Shown: positions 35,771 to 46,823 of the stretch, piece after piece | Layout: each line of letters opens with the position of its first letter | How positions within the stretch are numbered: the stretch's first letter is position 1 | Assembly (NCBI RefSeq): GCF_040054535.1 | Contig: NC_090798.1 | Coordinates: forward strand, 2,960,501-3,024,500 | DNA length: 64,000 nucleotides | Direction of reading: 5' to 3' | Source: Antennarius striatus | Taxonomy: Eukaryota > Chordata > Actinopteri > Lophiiformes > Antennariidae | The notes under the pieces: generated by a model | The model's database searches: none | The model's input: only the letters and a program-made list of their open reading frames with translations | What the model was told of the DNA's origin: nothing | Translations under genes and position numbers: made by a program

Positions 35771-36519
35771 GGTAATTTAAATGTTAATGAGCCCTTCTAA
35801 TACTGATATTAAGCCACCTTATGTTTATATTAGTTTGTCCCTTTATAGATTGTTTAAAGCACTTCTGTATATTATAGAAAAGTGTTTCTTTAAAACACAG
35901 AAGTGCGCTGCGTTCCGTGATTCGGTTATTTATGTTCATAATATAGTTATACTCTGTGGATTAAAGAAAAATGTTAAGAAGAATAACTAGATACAATGAA
36001 TACAATTCAAAGTTTGATTACTCGGGACAAAATACACTTGATCATTTTTTACAAAATGACTTTCCCTGTGACGCAATGACTTACAAAGTTGTGTTGAATT
36101 CAGGAAGCAAGATTATACAGTCATGTATTTTGACCTTTACAGAAATACAAATGCTGTTGCACAGCAAAGAGGAGTGTCTGTGGAAATAATTTAGGAGGTA
36201 ACAGATTAGGAGGTAACTTCATCAGAATACAGAAGACACTTGTGAATCTGCACAAATATTTTTGCAAGCATATCCAACATGTCATCGTATTGTCTCACGT
36301 TTGCATGATCAAGTAAAGTCAGACACAAGTTTAACTGGACACAGAATGTGTTTTCTAAATTTTTATAAGATCAATACATCCTACAGGGACGGGTAGAGGC
36401 ACAATGAAATGTCTGTACAGGTGTTCAGGTCTGTGAAGTAGAAAGAACCCAATTTGGGTGAGAAGTAAATATTACTGTTTGTGCTAGTCTGCACATCGCT
36501 ATTCCAGGCTGGAACTGTG

Positions 36520-37070
36520 AGTTAATGTACATTTTTAAATAGACTTGCACGTTCGACGGTATACAGACTTGAGGGGTGTATACCGTCAAAGTTCAGGTTT
36601 TCCCCTGAACTTAAATATTTCATCAAAAGACCAAATCAGAGTTTTATTTATCTGTCACCACAAAGGTTTGAATGCTGAATACCTGGGTATTATGCTTGAT
36701 GACTCCCTTATTCTTTTAGTCAAATATGATGCACCTGTTAAGAAAAAGCTGCAGATAAAATAGTTTTTAATTTTTATGAACAGATTGTGTTTCTCTTTTC
36801 ATGTAAAAAAAAAAAAAAGTCTTGTAACTCTTCTCTCCATGTTGGACTACGGAGTAGTTTATCCATGCATGGGTATGCTGGCCTTTGTTGGCAATTTATA
36901 GGTTTATATACAAACCAATATGTGGTTTGCTCCCTGACTACCTTAACATTGAGAAGTGTACCAGATAGTACTCACTGGTGACGGTGGGGGAGAAGGCCAC
37001 GATGCAAGTAATATGAACGAAGTTGGGAGGATGATTGCTGAGTTGCAGTAAATGTTAATTCTGTGAACAA
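36520..37070 (+). pseudogene. LINE reverse-transcriptase C-terminal relic
   Basis: Coding-like pieces in order: AEYLGIMLDDSLI, APVKKKLQIK, LLSMLDYGVVYPCMGMLA and IYKPICGLLPDYLNIEKC. These match the conserved C-terminal pattern YLG-LDD, VKKL, LDYG, IYKAI-GLLP seen in fish LINE reverse transcriptases. The frame is broken and there is a run of 15 A within it (36,804-36,818). It is independent of the RTE-like element that starts 20 nt downstream on the opposite strand. Confidence 0.5.
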
Positions 37071-37083
37071 TTATACTGATATT

Positions 37084-39350
37084 TGATATTCTTCTTTTTT
37101 TCCTTTCGGCATTTCCCCTCAGGGGTGGCCACAGCAAATCAGTTACCTCCATCTAACCCTGTCTTCTTCATCCTCTTCTCTCACACCAACTACCTTCATG
37201 TCCTCTTTCACTACATCCATAAACCTCCTCTTTGGTCTTCCTCTAGGCCTCCTGCCTGGCAGTTCAAAACTCAGCATCCTTCTACCAATATATTCACTAT
37301 CTCTCCTCTGGACATGTCCAAACCATCTCAGTCTGGCCTCTCTGACTTTATCTCCAAAACCTCTAACATGTGCTGTCCCTCTGATGTACTCATTCCTGAT
37401 CCTATCCTTCCTGGTCACTCCCAGAGAGAACCTCAGCATCTTCATCTCTTCTACCTCCAGCTCTGCCTCCTGTCTTTTCCTCAGTGACACTGTCTCTAGA
37501 CCAAACAACATCGCTGGTCTCACCACAGTTTTGTACACCTTTCCCTTCATTTTAGCTGAAACTCTTCTATCACACATCACACCTGACACTTTCCTCCACC
37601 CGTTCCATCCTGCCTGGACACGCTTCTTCACCTCTTTTCCACACTCTCCATTGCTCTGGACTGTTGAGCCTAAGTACTTAAAATCCTCCACCTTCTTGAT
37701 CTCTTCTCCCTGTAACCTCACTCTTCCACTTGGGTCCCTCTCATTCACACACATGTACTCTGTCTTACTGTGGCTAACCTTCATTCCTCTCCTTTCCAGG
37801 ACAAACCTCCACCTCTCTACCTTCTCCTCCACCTCTTCCCTGTTCCCTGCTCTCACTGCAGATCACAATGTCATCTGCAAACATCATAGTCCATGGAGAT
37901 TCCTGTCTAACCTCGTCTGTCAGCCTGTCCATCACCATAGCAACAAGAAGGGGCTCAGAGCTGATCCCTGATGCAGTCCCACCTCCACCTTGAACTCCTC
38001 TGTCACACCTACAGCACACCTCACCACTGTCTTACAGTCCTCATACATGTCCTGCACCACTCTAACATACTTCTCTGCTCTCCAGACTTCCTCATACAAT
38101 ACCACAGTTCCTCTCTGGGCACCCTGTCATCAGCTTTCTCCAGATCTACAAAAACACAATGCAGCTCCCTCTGGCCTTCTCTGTACTTCTCTATCAACAT
38201 CCTCAACGCAAATACTGCATCCCTCGTACTCTTTTTGGGCATGAAACCATACTACTGCTCACAAATGTTCACTTCTGCCCTCTATCTAGCTTCAACTACT
38301 CTCTCCCATAACTTCATTGTATGGCTCATCAGCTTTATTCCTCTGTAGTTGCCACAACTCTGGACATCTCCCTTGTTCTTAAAAATGGGCACCAGAACAC
38401 TTCTCCTCCATTCCTCAGGCATCTTCTCACTATCTAAGATCCTGTTGAACAACCCAGTCAGAAACTCTACTGCCACCTCTGTGGGGGTATGGAAGTGTCT
38501 AGGAGACACTTCCATACCTCCACAGGTATATCATCAGGACCGACTGCCTTTCCACTCTTAATCCTCTTCAGTGCCCTCCTCACTTCCTGACTAATCTTTG
38601 TTACTTCTTGGTCCACAACAGTCACCTCTTCTAGTCTTTGTTCTCTCTCATTTTCCACGTTCATCAACTCTTCAAAGTACTCTTTCCATCTTCACATCAC
38701 ACTACTGGCACCTGTCAATACACTTCCATCTCTGTCCTTAATCATGCTAACCTGCTGCACGTCCTTACCATCTCTGTCTCTCTGTCTTGCCAACCTGTAT
38801 AGATCAGTCTCTCCCTCCTTACTGTCCAATCATGATACAAGTCATCATAAGCTTCTTGTTTGGCCTTTGCTACCTCTACCTTCACCTTACGCTGCATCTC
38901 CCTGTACTCCTGTCTACTCTCCTCAGTCCTCTCAGTGTCCCACTTCCTCTTGGCTAACCTCTTTCTCTGTATACACTCCTGTACCTCCTCATTCCACCAC
39001 CAAGTCTCCTTATCTACTTTCCTTCCAGATGACAAACCAAGTACTCTCCTACCTGTCTCCCTGATCACATTAGCTGTAGTTGTCCAGTCATCTGGAAGCA
39101 CCTCCTGACCACCCAGAGCCTGTCTTAACCCCTTCCTAAAAGTCATGCAACACTCTTCCTTTTTTAGCTTCCACCATTTCGTCCTCTGCTCTGCCTTTGT
39201 CCTCTTCATCTTCCTCACCACCAGAGTCATCCTACACACCACCATCCTATGCTGTTTGGCTACACTTTCGCCTACCACTACTTTGCAGTCACTGATCTCC
39301 TTCAGGTTACACCGTCTAAACAAGATGTAGTCTACCTGTGTAGACCTGTT
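37084..39350 (-). mobile_element. RTE-like LINE, 5'-truncated and broken
   Basis: The minus strand encodes, in order, the end of an AP-type endonuclease (VDYILFRRCNLKEISD, 39,362 downward), and a linker (IKSGKAVGPDDIPVEVWK). Reverse transcriptase follows with FVDLEKADDRVPREELW, MVMDRLTDEVRQE and the catalytic FADD (WTMMFADDIVICSE, about 37,870). The C-terminus is FKYLGSTVQSNGE, RLRWFGHVQRRDSEYIGRR and GRRPRGRPKRRFMD. The 3' end contains the familiar CTGAGGGGAAATGCCG motif before GGAAAAAAAGAAG. The frame shifts several times, so it is dead. It is about 2.3 kb; a full element would also carry the endonuclease start. The antisense strand is rich in open frames (up to 257 codons at 37,198), which are shadows. 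Confidence 0.85.
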
Positions 39351-39830
39351 TAGATGACACAAAACTGATATTCACCATCTTTATTGTTTGCAAGCAATTA
39401 TCAGGATTAAACAGAAATGACAGGAGAGGTGGGTGTTATTTAACTATTTATGAAATGAGATCATTAATGTAGCTAATCTATTGCAGTTACTAAAAATATT
39501 AAAATATCAGTGATTTCATATTAAATGCAAAATATAACAATTCAGAGATGTCGCTTTGGTCAAGTTAACAGACCAGAACGACAGTGTTCTTCAAACTGAG
39601 CGTGATCAAATAGTAAACTTAGATCAGGAGAGCCATTTGCTCCTCAAGGCTTAAATTAGTTACTGTACATCACATCAAATTTAGATATACTGATGTATGT
39701 ATTTATGAAATTAAATCATTAATGTAGCTAATCTATTGCAGTTATTAAAAATATTAAAATATCAGTGATTTCATATTAAATGCAAAATATCTCATTACTA
39801 TTTTAATACATTCTTCTTCTGAGCCAGAAG
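39350..39830 (-). repeat. Partial duplications of array B 3' flank
   Basis: A fragment of the C1q polyadenylation region (39,352-39,440) is followed by two copies of the stretch around TCATTAATGTAGCTAATC, at about 39,460 and 39,717. Between them lies the GACCAGAACGACAGTGTTCTTC segment also seen at 21,320 and 24,210. It shows unequal exchange around the LINE insertion. Confidence 0.55.
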
Positions 39831-40110
39831 CGGCCCCACCCCCACCAAGGACCAGAATCATGATTTTTAAATGAGGGTTGAAGACAGACGGCACAAAACT
39901 GAGATTCACCATTAATCTTTATTGTTTGCAAGTAATTATCAGGATTAACAGAAATGACAGGAGAGACAGGTGTTATCTAACTTTTCTTTGTGCGGTCAAG
40001 ACATTTTACAGTCCAGTAACACATTGATCTTCTCTTAGTTAACATCTCTAATATCACTTCACCACATCCTCCACCATGACACTTCTTCACACTCAGGAGT
40101 CATGAAATAA

Positions 40111-40915
40111 TTAGGCCCCTCCGATCAGAAAACCGCTGAAGGTGGTAACGCTGTCGGCGGCATACACATGACATTCAGCGGGCAGCTGAACAAACACCTT
40201 GTCTCCTGCTTCCAGCTGCAGGGTTGCTGCATTTCCTGCGTTGTCAATTATGGTAGAAGTGCCGATCTTGTCATCAAATGAGCTGATGATGAGGTCATGG
40301 TTCTTTATCAGGTTCAGCCCAGTTTTATGTTGTTTACTAGCATGATAGAAGAAGGTGAAGTAGTAATAGCCTTGGGCAGGAGCTGTGAAGATTCCTGTGA
40401 AACAAAACACAATTTATCACTTCAGTTTAACAAATGAAGTCACGTTGAGGTGTTTCTCCGTTAAAAGAAGAATTGGCCCCTTCACAGTGTGATGTGTTTA
40501 CCTGAGGTGGGATCATAGTTTCCACCAATGTTTGTGATCGCTGTGTTGAAGACCAGAGTTCGGTCTGAGGTAAAGGGTCCATAATAGCCACCCCTGTCTG
40601 CCACTGCAGTGAACATTACTTTGTCACCTATAAGAAACAAAACATTATCAACAATTTCAATTTTATCAAGCAAAAGGTTTGTTGTAATTAACTTAAATAC
40701 TGTATCTATTAAATTTATATAGTGTTTTTTAGTCAAATAGTCTGTAATGGAGTCACTGATGTAGACTGCAGGGGGGAAAAAACAGAGGATCCATGAAGAA
40801 CAACATGAATTAAACATTCATTCTATTCATTAGAAATAATATTGTCTTCACTGTAAAAGTTGTTCTTTTACGATCCCATCATTGAGCATAGACAGAGTCT
40901 CCTCTACATACCCAT
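40111..40915 (-). CDS. C1q-domain protein, gene 12 (array B, outlying copy)
   Basis: Minus-strand exons 40912-40915, 40502-40627 and 40111-40394 encode 137 aa. It is the most distinct array B member: YYYFTFFYHAS replaces YYFFTFSYHAS, LIISSFDDKIGTST replaces LIVRAYDDKIGAST, and the C-terminus is LIGGA. Those first two features match array A and genes 6-7, so it may keep the ancestral state. It is cut off from the other four by about 5 kb of spacer relics and the LINE. Signal at 39918-39923, TATA element at 41,010-41,017, intact TTCTTGAGAA near 41,079. Confidence 0.9.
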
Positions 40916-41159
40916 CTCTGATGTTGATCAGTTGTGTTGGGATGGTCGGCTGGTTGTCGTGAGTCTTCACTTCACCTCAAAGTTGTGATGCACACAGTCC
41001 CTGTCGCTGCTTTTATATCGGTTGACCATCTGAATTTAAGGAGGTGGGAACACATCATGGGTGTATTTCTACATACAATTCTCAAGAAAACTTGGGCTTG
41101 GTTTGGACCTATGTGGAAAGCACATTGCAAAATCTATCTGGGCATTGACTCATAGCTTT

Positions 41160-42300
41160 AAAAATACAATCAAAGAATAATTGGCAAAATGACCACCAAA
41201 ATTTCACTTCAATACAATTCAAAGTTTTGCAGTTTCATGGAAATTTTTGCATTTGTTGTGTATGCTATATGCATGTTAATCTTCTTTCTTGTTCACCTAT
41301 AGGACCTATAGCAGAATAGATTGAATAAGAAATAAAATTACTTAACACGTAATTGAAAAACCAGGACTCAAATCCAGGTTTCGTGCTTGGAAGTCAACAT
41401 TTTGCAACCATTCTCCCAAGATTTTTGTCTATTCTTTCAACAAAGGTCACCGATATTTATAACAATTTTCTTAAGTCAGGAATTTGAAGTGCAGAAAAAA
41501 AAAAAGAAATACACATGTGTTCTGTCAGAGTTGGTGTGCTTGTTCAAATCAATGATTAATAATTATAATTTAGTCATCGTCCAATTCCCCATCTTTGTCC
41601 ACTCTATGAGTTGGTCACGTTCAAGCATGAGTTTAATTTTTTTGAAACATGGCCATTTTTGAGCAGTTTGCTGTGTCATCATTCTGTTATTTTTTTTTGC
41701 CTTTTTGGTCTTTTGCGTTGAAAAAAATGGAGAGACTGTACTGTACTGGTGTTTAAGTTCCAAACTGTAAACGTAATGGAGGATTTGGCACCAGACTAGG
41801 ATTACAGGTAGTATCTTCAGAGGATTGCCAAAAATGATCAAATATTTTATTTTATATTATATATGGCTGGTTAATTATGCTGATAATAAAGTTATACTCT
41901 GGGGATTAAAGCAAAACGCAATGTTAAGAACAATAATTAAATACAGTGCAATACAAAGTTTGATCAGAACAAAATACATTTGATTATTTTTAACGTAACA
42001 ACCTGCCCTGTGATGCAATGACCCAAAGAGCCTTCTCAAATTCAGGAAGTAACTATATAGTCATGTATGTTGACCTTTAGAGAAATGAAAGTGCTGTTGC
42101 ACAGCACAGAGGAGTTTCTCTGGAAATAATTTAGGAGGTAAAAAATTAGGAGGCAACTTCATGAGAATATAGAAGACACTTGTGAATCAGCACAAATAAT
42201 TATCGTATCCAACATGTCGTCATATCGTCTCAAGTTTGCATCATCAAGTAATGTAAGATATAAGTTTAAAGTTGAACACAGAATGTGTTTTCATCATTTT
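41160..42300. other. Diverged array B spacer
   Basis: Similarity to array B upstream spacer continues in pieces (for example the GATGCAATGACCCAAAGAG segment at 42,011 and GAATGTGTTTTCATCATTTTTATAAA at 42,273) but no C1q exon occurs. No gene is seen. Confidence 0.55.
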
Positions 42301-42306
42301 TATAAA

Positions 42307-42309
<3 letters not shown>

Positions 42310-42348
<39 letters not shown>
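42310..42348. repeat. AT microsatellite
   Basis: About 39 nt of pure AT alternation within an AT-rich spacer. Confidence 0.95.
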
Positions 42349-42352
<4 letters not shown>

Positions 42353-42379
42353 TGAAATAATAACAACCAAAATAAATTT

Positions 42380-42409
42380 CATTCATTCATTCATTCATTC
42401 ATTCATTCA
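42380..42409. repeat. ATTC tetranucleotide microsatellite
   Basis: Seven consecutive ATTC units plus a partial unit, just after the AT repeat. Confidence 0.95.
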
Positions 42410-42654
42410 AATCCTACAGGGATGGGTAGATGCACAAAAAATGTGGAAGTGGAAAGACCCCAGTTTGGGTGAGAGGTAAATATTTCTATTTATGGTAGTC
42501 TGCACATTGCTATTCCAGACTGGAACTGTGAGTTACTGCATATTTTAAATAGACTTGCACCTTTGAGGTTATATACATTTGTTAACAAGAACCAAGACAG
42601 TCAGAGACTGCAACATCCCGCGACACCCCTGAATTCAAAATTTTACCCTGACCT

Positions 42655-42978
42655 ACAGGTACTTTCATAGATAAAAGCCCTAGTTTTGAATTATGGTCTT
42701 AGTCACATTGGCCTTCTCCCTAATCTTTCTATTTTACCCGGTTCCTGAGTGTATAAAAGTTGAAATTTGACATTGACCTAGTTTTCTCAAGGTCAAGGTC
42801 ATCATCTCATTTTCATCCCCTTCACCGCCGAAGTAATATATTTTTGTTTCAACTGTCTATCTGCAATGGTTGTGAAGATATTTGGTGGACAAACGGACGG
42901 ACGGACGAACGGACAAACACACAAAAACTGACAATTACAATATATCACTGCTTTGCAGGATGTAAAAAAAAAAAAAAG
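42655..42978 (+). mobile_element. Retroposon 3' end with poly(A) tail
   Basis: The stretch TCAAGGTCAAGGTCATCATC, then CATCCCCTTCACCGCCGAAG, ACGGACGGACGGACG and ATCACTGCTTTGCAGGATG ends in 13 A (42,965-42,977). The CTTTGCAGG-type end followed by A is a recurrent signature of a retroposon 3' terminus in aquatic animals. No coding part is present and the 5' limit is uncertain. Confidence 0.45.
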
Positions 42979-42999
42979 CAGCAGAAATTTTAAAGAAAT

Positions 43000-43160
43000 T
43001 TTAATGAACAGATTGTGTTTCTTTTAATGTAAAAAAAAGTATTGTTACTTTTATCTCTATGTTGGACTATGGAGTCGTTTGTCCATGCATGGGTGTGCTG
43101 GCCTCCGTTGGCAATTTATAGGTTTATATCCAAGTCTTATACCTTATCATTCAAAAGTGT
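43000..43160 (+). pseudogene. Short LINE reverse-transcriptase relic
   Basis: Pieces such as LCWTMESFVHAWVCW (out of frame for LDYGVVCPCMGVL) and PPLAIYRFISK repeat the C-terminal pattern seen at 36,520-37,070. It is the most decayed of the three relics. Confidence 0.4.
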
Positions 43161-44578
43161 AGCAAACAACAAACACTGCATTTCCAGGAATATTTCATGC
43201 CTTCTGTCCATTTTTATTTTCATGATTAGATGATCTTGAAAAAACAACAACATGCTGATCATGTGGTGGTTTTCAGATGTGTGTACATTTATGTTTTTAA
43301 CTTCTGAAAATACAGAAATAGAAAGATGGTATGTGAAAATTATTCAAACTACAAGCATCATTATTTTACATGTAAACACATAAAAACCTTGCATGGTTTA
43401 TGTTATGTTGTTAGAAATATTGTTAGATCAAAAGCTCACACTAGTCTCGACAGGGTGAAATCCATCATGTGGGTTTTATTTCTCTGTCAGCCTTTTAATA
43501 TTATATTAAGGGGAAGTGTGAACATATGAATTCTGTTAAGCTTTAAAACACTCACATTCAGTGCTTTTCTATTATAGAGTACAGTACATCTCCAACCGAC
43601 CAGCCAGGCGTTATTTCTTGTGGTCAGTTTGCAAGCGGTTTCATAACATCTGGAAAGCTCTCTACAGTTTAGGAGTGAGTGAGTACTGTACATGTGTAAG
43701 CAGTTTGAGCTCACATGAAAACACAAGCTGGTATTTTTCCATCATATGTGAACTGCAAATTTATATTTCTGTGTATGTGTGACCTAGAGTGATAATAGGT
43801 TTGTACTATGGCGAGGGAATTTCAGCAGATACACACTTCCTGATCAACACAACCAACATGTTCAAAACCAAGATCCATCTCAAAGACTGCAGTTGGAAAA
43901 GGCCTCCGTCATGTTGAGCTCTTTATGCTTGTCTTGTGTGATTTGGTTGAAAACTTAATAATGTTAATAATATGACAAGTTAATATTGTTGCTTGTAACA
44001 AGGCTGTCATCTGTCAAAAACTGGGGGAGGGGGGGCTTGAATCATGAAAAAAATCAGCAATCACAGTTTAAAATTCAAATTTAAAGTAAACCTAAAAAAA
44101 CATGAAACACTTAATTTTCTGTGCCGGCCACGATGTGGAAGATAGTCTAATTTAGGCATCAGGTCCATCAATAAGGGCCACTAAGGGCGAACGTGGGAAG
44201 AGGATTTAGCCTCGTATTCATTTAGAATGAATACAAGTGAATAGTCTGTAAAATGTAACAGTAATGCCACATAGATTAAGATTTTATGTTGTCTCAAAAT
44301 AACTCTGCAAATATTAGACTAAGTTTATCTGCTGGGGATAATTGATGCTCATGTTCAAGTAGGACATAGGAACTAATGTATATCGGGTGAGGTTTCTGCC
44401 GGGAAACCTCCGGGTGAACCCCTCGTCCCCCCCGGAACAAATCGCACCTGCATATAACCTTTGCCTACTATTGAACTGATATTGCGGCTCTGGTTGCAGT
44501 TGCAGATTGTAACCACTTGGGGCAGCAAAGCCTCCTCTCACTCAGACGAAAGGAAGGAAGGAGTAGCCTTTTTCCAAG
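43160..44578. other. Upstream flank of vbp1
   Basis: No exon, RNA gene or repeat is recognised between the LINE relic and 44,300. GC content rises from about 44,380 towards the vbp1 start, consistent with a CpG-type promoter; no TATA box is evident. Confidence 0.5.
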
Positions 44579-46823
44579 ATGGCGGCGACCATAGACAACA
44601 GCAGTGCGGCACAGGCGGCAAAGAAAAAGCATCTCGGTATTCCCGAAGCCGTGTTTGTGGTGCGTAAAACCTGACATTTCTGAATTATTGAGTACTAAAA
44701 GTCAGATAAGACAGTTGTAGACGATCATTGTAGTCTGTTTGTAGGCGTGCAGCATCCAGGCTACGAGCTAGTTAGCGAGGTTAGCAAAAGAGCTAGCTAG
44801 CTTAGACCCTGCTATGTGCGCTGGTGGGGCGGCTGCTCACGTCCATTTATGGGCATGTGTCATTTTGAGTATACCTCGTTTCCTCTTTAAGATGTAGCTT
44901 TGATGAAGCCAAACGTTAGCCTTTAATGCTTATTGTGCGCTGCTAGGCTAGCTGCCTCGTCACTCGCTCCTTCATTTGTGTTTATTCTAACTTAATGAGT
45001 TTCTGCGTCCCACCCACTGACTGCCAGTCAATATGTATCGTTTTAAAGTTATATTTATTGTTTATACCACTCTTTATAATTACTTGTATTAAATTGGTGT
45101 GATCTTTGCTCTCGTTTTCAATGCCCAAGATGGTAAGGATCTTAAAGTAAATAGTTTGAATGATCTCCAGACGCACATGCCTCAGATTAAGCCTCATCAT
45201 TCTGGAAAACAGGGAGAAAGCAGTAAATTACACATTATTGATCATCTACAGCTTATTCATTAAGAAATTGGCCAAAATGTCAATATACAGCATAAACAGA
45301 AAATTTTCTTTGGTCTCCAATAAGATCTGAATCTGCCCCCAGGATCTAATCAGCCTTTGAGGGTACATCCTCCACCCCCTTCATGGAATTTAATTAATTG
45401 CATTGATTTCTGCATAGAGATGTCAAAAATGATCTAACATACACAGGCGTTGCCCCGCATTTCCATCCGGCTCACAGTGTGATCTCTGCTTGATTTTACA
45501 GGAGGATGTTGAATCGTTTATGAAACAACCAGGCAATGAGACAGCCGATGCTGCACTGAGGAAGCTGGACGAACAATATCAGAAATATAAATACATGGAA
45601 CTCAACCTGTCTCAAAAGAAACTCAGGTAGCAACAGCAAAAGTGAAGCGCTGCTGGATTAGGTTTCTGTGACACTTTGACAAATTTGATTTCTACCCAAT
45701 TCTGGATTCTAAGAAGACTTTTAATATGAAAAATAAAAATATCAATGATGCCAGAATACAAAATATGCTCTTTGCACATGCCCAACTCTCTTTGCAGTAA
45801 TCTAATGGCTTCTTTCTCTTTCTTAATGTGAAGGTTGAAAAGCCAGATCCCACAAATCACACAGACGCTTGAAATCCTCCGACACATGCAGAAGAAAAAG
45901 GTGTGTATAGTCGTTTGTAAGATTATACTAACATAAGGTTTAAAAGCCGAGTCAAGTTTTCGTTTCATGCAAACATGTATTTGTTGTATCAAAGTAAATT
46001 TTGTTCTATGAGTCCTGAAAAAGACACATTTGTTTTTGCAGGACACCACAGAGTCGCTAGAGACACACTTCCTATTGGCTGATAATGTTTACTGCAAGGC
46101 CTCAGTGCCCCCCACCGACAAAGTCTGCCTCTGGTTAGGGGTAAGTGTTAAGTAGTTTGGGTCCTACCTCCTGCTCCTGTTTAGGGCAGTGTGTCCTGCT
46201 TCTTTACAAAGCATTTTAAGAAGCACTCATTTTATTTTCAAAATGTCTTTTGTTCTGTCCTGTAAATCAGGTTACATTTTTTCACCAGCTCATAATGGTA
46301 GCAGCCACAGGCTTGTATAAAACTAGAATACTAAGCTTTTAATCAGCCATTTATATGGAAATAAGCATCATCGTGTGTGTAAAGGCGTGTGTCATTGTTA
46401 CTCTCCCTCTATTACATTCCCAAGGCTAACGTGATGCTAGAATACGACATTGATGAAGCCCAGGCTCTCCTAGAGAAGAATGTAGCGACTGCATCTCGTA
46501 ACCTAGAGACACTCGAGGACGATCTGGATTTCCTCCGAGACCAGTTCACCACCACTGAAGTCAGTATCCTTCCACTCTGGTTCACCCAGGTTTGGTTCAT
46601 TGCTCAAAGCACGATGATACCCAGAGCTTGGTTTTTTAAATATTATTATACTACCAGTGTTATTAAGATAAAAGTGACTGGAACCAACAGGAGATGGGAC
46701 GACTACAAATGTCTGCTGCTGTTTCTTGACTCACTTCACCCCTCAGACATGGCACGAGTCTACAACTGGGACGTGAAGAGAAGGGGCAGAGAAAACATCC
46801 TCAAATCACTAGACAAGTCCTAA
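44579..46823 (+). CDS. vbp1: Prefoldin subunit 3 (von Hippel-Lindau binding protein 1)
   Basis: Six coding exons: 44579-44659, 45502-45626, 45834-45900, 46042-46140, 46425-46563 and 46747-46823 (588 nt, 195 aa; human VBP1 is 197). Landmarks: HLGIPEAVFVEDVESFMKQP, LDEQYQKYKYMELNLSQKK (first coiled-coil helix), IPQITQTLEILRHMQKKK, LADNVYCKASVPPTDKVCLW (beta hairpin), ANVMLEYDIDEAQALLEKN and LDFLRDQFTTTEVNMARVYN. Exon 5 must end GAAGTCA before a GTATCC donor to give EVNMARVYNWD; the nearer GTCAGT would shift the frame. An alpha-class subunit of the cytosolic prefoldin hexamer, it hands unfolded actin and tubulin to the CCT chaperonin. The N-terminus (MAATIDNSSAAQAAKKK) is variable in the family. 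A CpG-rich start without a TATA box suggests housekeeping expression. Confidence 0.96.

Noticed and set aside
37198-37971. Plus-strand open frame of 257 codons
   Set aside because: It is the antisense of the LINE reverse transcriptase, whose codon bias leaves the opposite strand open.
37075-39372. ACTGATATT at 37,075-37,083 and 39,364-39,372 as a target-site duplication of the RTE-like LINE
   Set aside because: The right copy belongs to the ordinary array B 3' flank (ACTGAGATTCACC in other units) and the LINE similarity ends ~12 nt earlier, so the match looks accidental.
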